48,827 nucleotides of DNA from Welwitschia mirabilis (taxonomy: Eukaryota > Gnetophyta > Gnetopsida > Welwitschiales). Positions 32,490-42,699 of the stretch are shown piece after piece (the stretch's first letter is position 1; the number at the start of each line of letters is the position of its first letter). Location: NCBI GenBank assembly GCA_051453625.1, contig JBOZIK010000001.1, positions 196,342,616-196,391,442 on the forward strand. Direction: 5' to 3'. The notes beneath the pieces were generated by a model. The model saw nothing but the letters and a program-made list of their open reading frames with translations. It was not told the DNA's origin and did not search any database. Position numbers and translations under genes: made by a program.

Positions 32490-32735
32490 TTCTAGTAATC
32501 TCTATTTTTTTTGTAGGCTTGGATGTGATTTTAATTCTTCCTTGTTTGTCCTTTTGATATTATTAGTAATGGTAACATTTCTAGTGCTTTATTTCTACTT
32601 TTGCAAAGTCCCTTGTTTGGCTTTTATAACAACCATTAAATTCTAAATCCTTCTCTTTGAATCTTGTTTGTAGCCTTTTTATTTTTCTAGGCTTGCTTTT
32701 ATAGGGTGAACTTAGCTCCATTTGTTAGTTTTTTT
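32490..32735 (-). pseudogene. Unit 2, exon-like island a (basic)
   Basis: Minus-strand frame open for about 47 codons from MELSSPYKSKPRK to AKVEIKH, then stops, then GRIKITSKPTKKIEITRRGT. Homologous to 27590-27810, and more distantly to island b at 32070-32300, suggesting an exon duplicated inside the unit. Function unknown. Confidence 0.35.
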
Positions 32736-32753
32736 TTCCTTTTTTTCATTTTA

Positions 32754-33170
32754 TATAATTGTTTATTTTATGAAATGATTTTTTATTTTTTAATTACATA
32801 ATAAACTTTATTTAACTATTTTTTATACAAAAAAGTTTCTTGTTTTTAAATTAAGTAATAAACTTTGCATTTACTCCATTCAACTTTTTTTTTTAATTTT
32901 ATAAAACTACTCTTTGATGTTTTTAATTAAATAATTATTTTTTAATTAACCCTATCTAGTATTTTTTTATGTAAGACTATTTTTTATTTTTTTAACTAAA
33001 TAATAAATTCTTTTGAAAACCATTTCTTGGCCCCATTTGGTAGTATTTTTTCCCCCTAAAACTGTATCTTATTTTTTAAATTAATGAACAAACTTTTTTA
33101 TTGTCCTATTTAGTATTTATTTTACAAAACTAAATTTTTCAAAAGTAATAAATTATTTTGAGGATGAAAG
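32754..33170 (-). repeat. Third, partial unit start (minisatellite part only)
   Basis: Repeats the first ~400 bases of the unit (TATAATTGTTTATTTTATGAAAT, then AATAATAAACTT and CCCATTTGG words). Homology ends near 33170 where LINE-B 5' sequence begins. The minisatellite therefore sits at both sides of each unit, a likely site of unequal crossing over. Confidence 0.75.
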
Positions 33171-33479
33171 TCATAAGAACTAGTGCTAGAAAGCCTTATG
33201 TCCAAGTTTTTATACTACGGAGTAAAGGTTTTTAATGTGCCAGGGGCACTGCCTCAGTTAGTTAGTAAGGGCTGAAGGGTGATTTAATGGCAGTTAAGGG
33301 CATGCTTTGGGAAGATCAATCAGGAGTCTAAAATCTACTAGGAGGGGATGCTTTAATAGATGTTGCATTTTTGGTAGCTATAGGAGTTTGTTCATGCTTT
33401 TCAAATGGAGCGAAGTGGAGTTTTAAGGCTTCATTAGGGGCCTTCTAAAGTGGTGAATCAATGGTCTAGGTAAAATCAT

Positions 33480-34594
33480 GAAATCTTATTTTATGAAATT
33501 TTTTAAGAAAGATGGTATTCTTAAAATTAGGGCTACACTGAAGCATTCTGTCATACCTGAGAAGCTATTAAAATTTAGTTTGACTGGTTGATTTATTTTA
33601 GTGGGAGATAGATCAAGTCTTGATGTTATTAAAACATGGATAGTAGTGAAGTAAACTAGGATAGGTGCAGTTTAAGTAATTTCCCTTATAAAAGGTCTAG
33701 TTTTGTTTAAGTTTAAAATTGAATAGTATCTCAACTTTATCATGATAAGGAGGCCTTGGTTTTTTAAAACTAGAGAAATAGCTTTGATCTGCTAGTATTC
33801 GGGGTAAAATTTTGGAAAAATATTTTAGAAATTTTCAATCTACGTAAAGATAATGGAGTGAGCTTAACCCTCTAGAATCAAAGATTTATCCAAAACCTAG
33901 TAGGAAAATTTGTGAAACTTATCAAACTAGACCTAGTTATGATTAGTGGGTTATGACTAATTTTAATATGATTTTGTGCCTGAATAGATATTAATCTAAC
34001 TAGGAAATTGAGAAAGTTTGAAATTATTCATGGTTTTGGCATGAATTGGGTGAAGGTAGAGTATGAAAATGTTTTACCTCCATGTCTAGTTTATTTGGAT
34101 TAGTCATTCTGAGAGGTTTTGTTTAATTTAAAATAAGAAGACATGTACTAACTATTGAAGAATGGATCACCTAAGAAAGGCCTACCAAATGAAGCAGTGT
34201 TAAAAATGTAAAAAAAATTAGGGCATACAAATAGCAAGTATCAAATCAAAAAAATACGGAAAGAACTTTAAATAGTATCCAAGAAGAGTGCACTAAGATC
34301 AGGTCCTAGATAAGAAGAAGATCATAATAAAAAACAACAGTATCAGGACACAGGAAATAAGGTGGAAATGGATATAAAAGGTAAAAAACTGAGTCAAATC
34401 CATGGATGAAGCTTAAACAAAATTTTCCCCTATCTAACAATGACTCAGATGACTTTGACTTCAATTCTGAATACGAGAGCTCAAAAGAGCATCAACTACT
34501 AAAATGGTGAAAAGGACCCCCATTGGGATGAAGATAAAGAAAGAAAACAATGATAACATTGTAAATGAATCACAAAGAACCTTAATAGAAATGT
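33480..34594 (+). pseudogene. LINE-B ORF1 remnant (DUF4283-like nucleic-acid-binding protein)
   Basis: First ORF of a plant L1-type LINE, an RNA-binding chaperone. From about 33512 one frame runs: DGILKIRATLKHSVIPEKLL, then VGDRSSLDVIKTWIVVK, LIKGLVLFKFKIE and IRRPWFFKTREIALIC, which matches the DUF4283 order (small domain ending in a W-F box). Past a frame change, VKVEYENVLPPC near 34054 marks the approach to the Cys knuckle. All stops in this stretch are TAA, TAG or TGA. ORF2 follows, as expected. The start is not clear; 33200-33480 may be 5' UTR. A 10-N gap ends the region. Confidence 0.7.
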
Positions 34595-34627
34595 NNNNNN
34601 NNNNAAGGGCAAAAAGATGAAATGTAA

Positions 34628-35866
34628 ATGAGTATACTCAGTTGGAATATCAGACATATGAAGAGTGCCTCAAAAAAATAGGTGTTAGAAGAATTTATTA
34701 GAAATCATAAAATAGGAATAATTTGCATATAGAAAATAAAAATTCAAAAAAGATCAGAACTAGATGTCTAAAATAGAAAGTGTAATATTAAATGGATCCC
34801 TAGCTATAGTAAGGGAGGAGGACTATTAATTCTACTAAATAAAGACTTAGATTATACAAGAATCGAGAATAACAGATGGTTTCAAATTGTGGCAATACAA
34901 GACTAGTGGTTAGTTAATATATATGCCATAAGGTCTATCTAAGAAAAATAAAATTTGGGAATGGGTAAAAAAGAAGGCTAAGAGAAGAAATTATATCCTA
35001 ATAGGAGACTTTAATTAGACATTATTTAAGTGGGAAAAGCGAGAATGAAGTTAATAATCAAAAGCAAGGATGAAAGACTTAGAGGATTTTATGAATTTCT
35101 TGGAACTCATAGATATGCCCTTATGCCAAAGGTAATTTACTTAGTCAAACAAGAGAAGGGGGAAGCACATGATTCTTTCTTAAATTAATAAAGTGATGTT
35201 AATAATGGATTTAGTGAGAAACAAAAACTGGTCACTATGGAAAGAAGAAAGATAGTGCTCTAACCACAGGCCCATCATACTTCTTTAGGACAGGACTAGG
35301 GAAAATAGATCTCATTTTTCATTTGAGAAGGCATGGCTAAAAGAGGAAGAAATAGAGAAATTTATTTGATACAATTGGGGAAACATAAAGATTAATCTAA
35401 TTGGAGATTTACATATTAATTTATAGAAGGTAAAGAAATGGAGAAAGACATGGGATAGAAAATTTTAGATGAAAGAAAAACTTAAAGAGGAGATCAAAGT
35501 AATTTAGTAGAAATAAGAACAAGAAAAGGATCTTCATTCTAAAGAATGAAGGAAGCTCTAGGAACTTTATAACATCTAAAAGTAAGAAGAGATATATTGG
35601 TGTCAGTGCACAAACATGAATTGGATAAAGTATAGTGATAGACATATAAAATATTTTTTTAATATTGTCAATGCAAGAAAGTAAATTAATATGATAAATT
35701 CAATTTATTAGAATGGTAGGTGCCTCTTAAAATAGAAAGTACTTATAGCTTTATTGGGAAACTTAAAGGAACTTTGAAAAGAATCCAAAGTGTACAAGCC
35801 TTTAACATTATGGACTATAGTTTCAAAAAGGCATCTCCCGCTAGGGTAGGTGTAATAGGATAAAAT
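34628..35866 (+). pseudogene. LINE-B ORF2, endonuclease part
   Basis: AP-type endonuclease that would nick the target DNA. ATG 34628 starts MSILSWNIRHMKS, the usual N-terminus. Then IGIICI, stop, KIKIQKRS, where the catalytic Glu is Lys; SKGGGLLILLNKD near 34805; LIGDFN with Asp intact at 35004-35015; and CSNHRPIILL near 35257, where the Asp of the DH pair is Asn. After about 35340 comes a Lys/Glu-rich linker (EKLKEEIKVI) to RT. The ORF is dead through stops and two lost catalytic residues. The 100-N gap at 35867 has duplicated flanks. Confidence 0.85.
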
Positions 35867-35966
35867 NNNNNNNNNNNNNNNNNNNNNNNNNNNNNNNNNN
35901 NNNNNNNNNNNNNNNNNNNNNNNNNNNNNNNNNNNNNNNNNNNNNNNNNNNNNNNNNNNNNNNNNN

Positions 35967-36298
35967 CATTCTAAAGAATGGAAGAAGCTCTAGGAACTTA
36001 TTAACATATAAAATTAGGAAGAGATATATTAATATCAGTGCACAAACATGAATTGGATAAAGTAGGGTAATAGACATATAAAATATTTTTTTAATATTGT
36101 TAATGCAATAAAGAAAATGAATATGATAAATTCAATTTATTAGAATGGCAAGTGCCTCTTAAAATAGGAAGTACTTATAGCTTTCTTGGGAAACTTAAAG
36201 GAACTTTGAAAAGAATCCAAAGTGTACGAGCCTTTAACATTATGGACTACAGTTTCAAAAAGGCATCTCCTACTAGGACAGGTGTAATAGGATAAAAT
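35967..36298 (+). repeat. Gap-flank duplicate of 35535-35866
   Basis: CATTCTAAAGAATG(A/G)A onward to GTGTAATAGGATAAAAT, 332 bases on each side of a 100-N gap with scattered differences. Assembly duplicate of the endonuclease-RT linker. Confidence 0.85.
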
Positions 36299-37560
36299 TT
36301 CAAGGCCTCTTAAGGGAGTGAAATTAAACAAAAAATTAGATTTGGATAAATGGATACTAGAATTTTTCAAAAANNNNNNNNNNNNNNNCATTTGATCATT
36401 GGAACCTTTAACCAAGTGATGCAAAATGGGGATTTCCTTATACCTAAAATAATATTCATATTATCATGATCTCGAGAATAAATGAGCCTAGAGAGGTGAA
36501 TGATTATATATCAAGAGGGATGTATAATGTAATATATAAGTTGTTTATGAAGATTTTAGTAAACAAAATCCATCCTCACTTGAAGAAAGTTGTGAGGCAG
36601 AACTAAGCTAGTTTCTACCTGATAGGGACATTATAGACTAGGTTATTTTTAATCATAAAATATTTTACTCCATAAAAGGAAAATAGACAAAATGGTATGT
36701 GCTATGAAGGTAGATATTAAAAAGGCATATAATACTATATCTTAAAATTTCTTAGAACATGTTTTAAGAATAAAGGACTTTCTTTTAAAACTTATTAACC
36801 TTTTAATGAAAATTTAAAAAATAGTGAAATTCACTTTGAAAATTAATTAAAACATTCATATATACTTTAATATAGGTAGAGATTTATGGCAAGAAGACCC
36901 CCTCTCTTTCTACCTCTTTAGCATTAGTATAAATTTCCTACAAGATCACATCTATCAAGAAGGGGGTATGAGGCTAACAGTTCATGGTTTGTATATTTTA
37001 GTTTAACCATTTTTTAGATGACTTACTTACATTCACAGAATTAGATATCCAACAAATTAGAGCTATTAAGTAAGAACTGGAGAAATTCACAAAAGTATCT
37101 AGAATGACAATCAACTGATAAAAGAGCAGAATTTACTTCTTTAATACTTAGTTTAACTTCTAGCAGAAAATGAGAGGACACTAAGAATTACTAGGGGGAA
37201 AGAGAAAGATATTTATTTAAGGGTATCCATGTTCAAATGGAAGAGTGTAGTGCCTTGGAAAGAGCTGTTGTTAAGAATAAAAAGGTGATGCAATGCCTAA
37301 AGTGTAATTTCCTCTCGAGTAAAGGGAGAATAATTATTACAAACACCATTTTTCTATGATTACAAAATATAGTACATCTTGTAGGATCCTCCTAGATAAG
37401 GTAAAAGATTTATTAAACCAGTTGATTAGAAATTTTTTTTAGGTATAAGTTAGAGGAGGAAAGAGATTTCATTTAGTTGTATGGGAAGAAATAGCTAAAC
37501 TAATAGAAGTACGAGGATGGAGGATTTAAGATATGAAAGACATCACTTTTTTGACCATAG
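36299..37560 (+). pseudogene. LINE-B ORF2, reverse transcriptase domain
   Basis: Frame-shifted but in the right order: IIGTFNQVMQNGDFLIPK near 36393, NQASF-type region near 36600 followed by LPDRDIID, then VDIKKAYNTIS near 36710 with the first catalytic Asp, DLWQEDPLSFYLFSISINFL near 36880, and the active-site box FLDD at 37011-37022, intact, followed by LLTFTELDIQQIR. Thumb region to about 37560. A 15-N gap at 36374. Stops are frequent. Different from LINE-A in sequence, so a separate family or an old copy. Confidence 0.85.
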
Positions 37561-37929
37561 TAAAAATTATTATTAAGTTAGAAGCAAAGAGATTAAATAT
37601 TTAGAAAAAGTTATTAATTTAAAAAAATATAAGAATTTGGAATCCAGGTTAGGGGGGTTTTCCCTTCTAGAGAGCTTTATGTAAAGAAGGAAAAAGTTGG
37701 AGCAAATATCAACTTGAACCATTGAAGAAAGAAAAATTTCCTTTTGGAATTTAAAGTTCATCAATAAGGAAAAAAAACCCTTCGAGCCTTCTAGAGCTTG
37801 GAAGATTAAGAAGGAAATTGAAAAACTTAGTGGGAATAGAGTCATAGATGATTAGAACCTAACTAGGCATTACCAGAGAAATGATTAGAAAATAAAAGAG
37901 GAAATTAAAGTTTTGAAAACATTTTTCAA

Positions 37930-38465
37930 TGGGTAATATTATCCCCAAAGGAAAAAAAATATCAAAATGGTTGATCAAAAGAGGATATCCCCTAAAGCAA
38001 TCCTCATTAATAAGTATGACCTAAACAAAAGTTTTGTAGATGCATGGATAAAAGGAGCCATTGGAAAATATGTGGTCTTTAAATGGCTTATTATGAAGAA
38101 TAGGGTCCCTATAATGAAGAGATTGAGGCAAAGTGGTTTTGCAATTTCATAGAAGTGTTAGGCTTGTGAAAGAGAAGAATCTAAGTGATACCTATTTTGG
38201 GAGTACCTCTTCACAAAGTAGATGTGAAGTAAATTTGATAAAGGAGCCAAAATGAAATTAAATAAATTACAGTACAAGTGAGAGAGTGAATTTCAAAGTC
38301 TTTGGATAAATAATAATGAAAGTAAAGAACATGCTAGAATCATAGTATTAGAGAGAGTAAGGGAGCAGAGGGATATAATGAATGCAAGGAAGTGAGACAA
38401 AAAGGCCCGAATGCAATGAGATGGATCCATTGCAATGATTATTCTAATGTTAAAAAAGGCTTAAC
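37930..38465 (+). pseudogene. LINE-B ORF2, zf-RVT C-terminus
   Basis: A 61-codon open stretch (37967-38152) and its continuation carry VVFKWLIMKNRVPIMKRL, then RQSGFAIS, stop, KCQ/stop, ACEREES and LFWEYLF, the zf-RVT pattern with the first two Cys four residues apart in KC-x2-C form. The hydrophilic tail continues to about 38465 (ERVREQRDIMNARK). No clear A-tail follows, so the 3' end is truncated or lost. Confidence 0.7.
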
Positions 38466-38682
38466 AAAGTAATATTATCCTGAAGCTAAGACTTATCACT
38501 TACCAATAACTTATGTTGAGAATTGCTTTTGTTAAATCATGTTCAATTATATTAAATTTCTTCCATTGCATGGAATACTTACAGCATGGAGAAACATGTA
38601 AATGTGATTGTTTCAATCTCTAGAATGATTACCTTCTCTCAGAGAAGAGATATCCTATTTTTGCAATAGAAGATGAACTACA
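38466..38682. other. Flank of Copia-2, nothing recognised
   Basis: 217 bases between LINE-B and Copia-2 LTR. No ORF or motif. The last five bases, CTACA, are the left flank of the element. Confidence 0.5.
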
Positions 38683-38905
38683 TGTTAAAAATCGATGACT
38701 TCTCCTAATTCTTCTGTCACTCTCTTGATTCTTCTTGAATCTTCTATCTCTAGATTTCTTTCAAACTTCTCTAAGATCTCTTCCAATTATAACTTCTCCA
38801 AAAATCTCTATTTGACTCTCAATCTCACTTACACATTATATAAATAAGGAGTTTTGACCCTTCCATTTATGTGTATTAATGAAATTGCCTTTTCCTAATT
38901 CAGCA
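38683..38905 (+). repeat. Copia-2 5' LTR
   Basis: Starts TGTTAAAAATCGATGACTTC and ends AATTCAGCA, TG...CA. A TATA-like TATATAAATAAGGAG lies near 38838. The pyrimidine-rich first half (CTTCT words) is shared with the 3' LTR. Confidence 0.85.
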
Positions 38906-38908
38906 TTC

Positions 38909-38920
38909 CGGTATTAGATC
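38909..38920 (+). other. Copia-2 degenerate primer-binding site
   Basis: CGGTATTAGATC, nine of twelve bases as in the initiator-Met site TGGTATCAGAGC seen at 7574. Two of the three changes are transitions. Three bases after the LTR. Confidence 0.7.
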
Positions 38921-40031
38921 TCAAGGAGCTATTGCATAAAGTGAAAGAAAGACACAGATATTGATACATTGGAAAATCTATCTTTAATTAGTGGATCAAA
39001 GCACCAACATAAAGAAACTAATTCTCAGAAGGCCATGATGGTAAATAATAGGTGGTAGTGCTGGAAGACTACACTAGCAGACAGGGTGCTGAAGAGATCA
39101 CATTAGTGGCATTAGAGATGTAAAGGCATCACTGTAGAGGATGCTAGAAGCAAAACCTATAAGAAAGATGGTGTCATAAAGGTGATCAACAAGGTAGAGA
39201 GATCCAAAGAGAAAGGAAAAGAAATAGATAATGCAATGCCAGATGGCATCTCAGAGAAGACACAACATTGGCAGGATAGCATCTAACACAAGAATGTGGC
39301 ATTGAAGATACATCACAGAAGTGTTGATGGTGGACAAAAGATAGCTAAAATAAAGAAAGATAACCAACAAATCTGAGGGAAAAGATAGACAACCAAAGAA
39401 GCAAAGTATAGGAATTAAAGGTGATCAACGACAGTCAACTGTGGTGTTGGAGAAAGAATAGAGAGAAAGTGGCAAACTAGAGTGGAAAAGGTGGTAGCAT
39501 TGAAGGAAGCCATGAAGTAAGTGGTAAAAAGGTCGAAGAAGAAATGAAGACAATAATCAAAAATAGAGAGAAAAAGGGAAAACAAAGGATAACAGGGAGA
39601 AGAGAAGACTACACTAGCATGGACAGGATATTACTGCAGTGGCCAAAAAGGGAGACAAATGGCATAGGCATAGAATAAAAGGGGATGTTTTCACAGGAAG
39701 TAAAAGAATATTATTAAAAAAAAAAAATAGGGGGGGAAGGGGGTGTGTGTTACTGCAGTGGCCAGAAAGGGAGATAGATGGCATAGGCATGGAATAAAAG
39801 GGGATGTTTTTACAGGAAGTAAAAGGAAATTACTAAAAAAAAAAAAACGAGGAAGGATGTATTGGGGAAGGGACAAGAAATTTTTTAAAGGAGAGAGAGG
39901 ATAGGATAGTTGTGTTTAGACACAAGTAGCAAGTTATTTGAAGATTCTATTAGAGCATAGTTTGGGACTATAAAATCAATTGGTCAAGGATCAAGTTTTC
40001 TTATAGAAGTGCTAGGCATTACCAAGTCTCA
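38921..40031 (+). other. Copia-2 leader between PBS and gag
   Basis: Purine-rich, about 1.1 kb, no reading frame that I can support. It contains a 119-bp tandem duplication (39632-39750 and 39751-about 39850), each copy with TACTGCAGTGGCC, AAAAGGGGATGTTTT and a run of 12-13 A. Long untranslated leaders holding packaging signals are usual in copia elements. Confidence 0.6.
39632..39850 (+). repeat. 119-bp tandem duplication in the Copia-2 leader
   Basis: TACTGCAGTGGCC at 39632 and 39751, both followed by GGCATAGGCAT and AAAAGGGGATGTTTT, then an A run. G runs (GGGGGGGAAGGGGG) separate the copies. No gap near, so it is real. The A runs suggest slippage. Confidence 0.85.
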
Positions 40032-41040
40032 ATGGCAGGTATCTCTACGTTGACTAGTAACATTGAGAATATTAATAACATTAACTATAATAATTGGAGC
40101 ATTTACATGTAACTTTATTTACTTAGATAAGATTTTTGAGATATTATTAATGACAACAATACCATACCACTAGTAGATGCTAAATAGTTAAAAAAGTGAA
40201 AGATAAATACAAGTAAATTAATGTATGTATTGGCAGTAATCATTGAAGATGAGTTACTACAACACATCAAGAATTCAAAGACACCAAAAGAGGTATGGGA
40301 TACCCTAGTAGCATTGTTTGTAAGAATAAATAATACCAAGTTACAATAACTAAAAAATGAGCTTTTATTAGTTTCATAACAGAATATGTTAGTAATCCAG
40401 TATTTTGCAAAAGTTAAGTCTCTTTGTAAAGAAAGTAAATCCTCAAAATGTAATATCTAAGACAAGGATGGGAAGAATTATTATTCATGGTTTTAATGTC
40501 AAAATGTAATAGCCTCATTACTTTAACATGAATGGGCAAAGGAGCCAACTCTAAAAGATTTAGAAAGTTTATTAGCCAATCAAGAGTTCCTAGACAAATA
40601 GATGTCTAGAGTCTCCATAAAGGATTAAAAAAAAGCCCTCTTTAGCAATAAAAGGAGTTTTAAAAAAAATAAAAGACTACTACAAGACAAAATGTTGGAG
40701 AATGTAAGCCAAGAAGTTTGTAATAAGACTTATAAAAGAGGCTATAAGGAAGGAGTCATTAACAAGAAAAAGCTTGAAAAGGATGAGGTAAAAATATTAA
40801 TGAAGATAAGAGATATTAACATCAGAATAACTTATGTTATAATTGTGTCAAGAGAGGTCACTTTACTAGGGACTATCACTTTAAATAAGTAGAGGAAAAT
40901 CCTGCAACATTCATTTAAGACAAGAATACTAATGAAGAAGAATGGGATTTTCAAGCATTCCTTGTGATTGAAGAAATTGAAAATCTTATATCATCTTGCA
41001 TTGTCGAGCCAAAAGAAGAGTTAGGTCTCATCATGATGAG
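40032..41040 (+). pseudogene. Copia-2 gag remnant (UBN2 type, CCHC knuckle)
   Basis: ATG 40032 gives MAGISTLTSNIENINNINY. The same frame then reads SKLMYVLAVIIEDELLQHIK, SKTPKEVWDTLVALFVRI and QNMLVIQYFAKVKSLCKE: the UBN2 gag fold. Seven in-frame stops fall in about 115 codons; each can be explained by one C-to-T or G-to-A change in a Gln or Trp codon. The zinc knuckle at 40835-40876 is C-x2-C-x4-H-x4-Y, with the last Cys replaced by Tyr. Acidic tail (EEEWDFQAFL-like) to about 41000. Protease follows. Confidence 0.85.
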
Positions 41041-41059
41041 TAATAAGTTAATCAATTAT

Positions 41060-41440
41060 AATGATAATTGGATAGTCGAGTCTAGATGTTCTAATTAAAT
41101 AACTGGAGATAATAAGAAGTTGCTAAGTATGTCTAAGTATAAAGGAGGGAAAGTAGTGGTTACTACGAATAACTCAAAGTTACCAATTACCCACATCAAC
41201 GAAATAGTAATAGCACCTCATTTTAGTTCACACTAGGTAATGCTACAAAATGTGTTTCATGTACAAAGAATGAAGAAAAATCTATTGTCAATATTGAATC
41301 TCATAGCTTTAAGAAATTATGTTGTGTTTAGCCTATATGATGTTAAGGTATATCAAAGCCTAAATCCTATATGCAATCCAATCATAAAAGAACGTCAAAT
41401 ATACTCTGTCTACATGATGTTAGCATAGACAAAATACATG
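41060..41440 (+). pseudogene. Copia-2 protease region
   Basis: Aspartic protease start near 41068: NWIVESRCSN, with Glu-Ser-Arg where the catalytic Asp-Ser-Gly should be. Then LLSMSKYKGGKVVVTTNNSK near 41114 and LQNVFHVQRMKKNLLSI from 41241 in an open stretch to 41428. Not functional. Confidence 0.8.
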
Positions 41441-42360
41441 GATAAGGCAAGAAATAATGAGATAATTAACTTATGCTATGATGTCTTAGATACATAAGCT
41501 ATCACAATATAAAAGTAATAATGTAGAAGTCAATACTCAAAGATATTTCTCAACTAGGCATCCAAGAAGATGTAGCATGTATGGGATGCTAGTATGGAAA
41601 AGAACATCAGTTGTCATATGAAGAGTCAAAGTTTAGAGCTAAGGCATCTTTGAGACTGGTTTACTTACATGTATTTGGTTGAGTAAGGCAACCATCTATT
41701 AGTGGCTTTTGATACATGATATTATTCATTGATGACTTCTTAAGGTATGTATGGGTTGATTTTATGAAAAAAAATCGAAGGCACTAGTTAAGTTTAAGAA
41801 GTTTAAGAAAAAGGTAGAAAAATAAGTAGGTCAAAGAATAATATGCTTGCATATGAATAATGGGAGAGAATACACATCAAGTGATTTTTTAGAATATGTA
41901 TAAAAGCATAAGATACATTAGCAATTTTCTTATCCGAGCATGCCTCATCAAAATGAAGTCACTAAGAGAAAGAATTGACACTTAATAGAAATATGTAGAA
42001 NNNNNNNNNNNNNNNNNNNNNNNCCACCATGGTTTTGGGCTAAATGTATGAAGACAAAAGCTCATGTTATCAAGAAGCTACCTTAAGAAAGGCTTGGGTT
42101 TATGTTACCTTTTGAGAATCTATGGAACATTAAGCCTACAGTGAGTCATTTCCAAGTTTTCAATTTCATATGTTATGTTTTTATATCTGACCACTTGTGT
42201 AGTAAGTCTAACAAGAAGATAATCCATTACATATTTATGGGATATGATTATCAGAGAAAAGGATGAAAGTGTTGTGATCCCATAATTATATGATGCTACA
42301 CTTCTAGAAATTTGGTATTTGATCAAGCATATTCATGGTGGTCATCACATGTAGTGTTAT
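41441..42360 (+). pseudogene. Copia-2 integrase
   Basis: Catalytic core recognisable near 41730 (LFIDDFLRYVWVDFMKK) and 41850 (NNGREYTSSDFLEYV). All three DDE positions are changed: His at about 41668 (LHVFG), Asn at 41856 (HMNNGREY), Lys at 41964 (EVTKRKN). The C-terminal part, after a 23-N gap (42001-42023), reads PPWFWAKCMKTKAHVI, SHFQVFNFICYVFISDHL and YTSRNLVFDQAYSWW. Stops throughout. Confidence 0.85.
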
Positions 42361-42699
42361 TGTCAAATTCTAAGGAACTTGAAGAAAAACTATAAGAGAA
42401 AATGGAATAACAAGATGGACTTGATAAAGTCTAATTAAGATAGGAGCTAATAAAAGAATTTACACATTTAGAAGAAAGGAAGGAGGCTAAAGCTAAGAAT
42501 CCGTGCAAAGAGGAGTGCATTACAAGACTCCTGGGGAAGAAAGACCAAATCAAAAAGAAGAGTTTTAAGAACAAGGAGAGCTTTAAGAAATTTTACATAG
42601 GTTAACTAGACAAACAAGGTCAAATCCTAAGGACGCAAATGCTGCTTTGACTAAGAACAAAGGAATAGCAGATCCAACTTCATATGAGAAGGCATCACA

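Larger units (their letters stand above)
27832..32753 (-). repeat. Unit 2 of the ~5-kb tandem duplication
   Basis: Parallel to unit 1 from TATAATTGTTTCTTTTATGAAAT to the next unit start. No dinucleotide microsatellite at the position where unit 1 has one. Gaps at 28682 (duplicated flanks) and 32418 (35 N). Confidence 0.85.

Noticed and set aside
35421-36424. Minus-strand ORFs at 35421-35645, 35841-36077 and 36140-36424
   Set aside because: They lie opposite LINE-B ORF2, partly in assembly duplicates, and their products are hydrophobic reflections of the Lys-rich sense strand.
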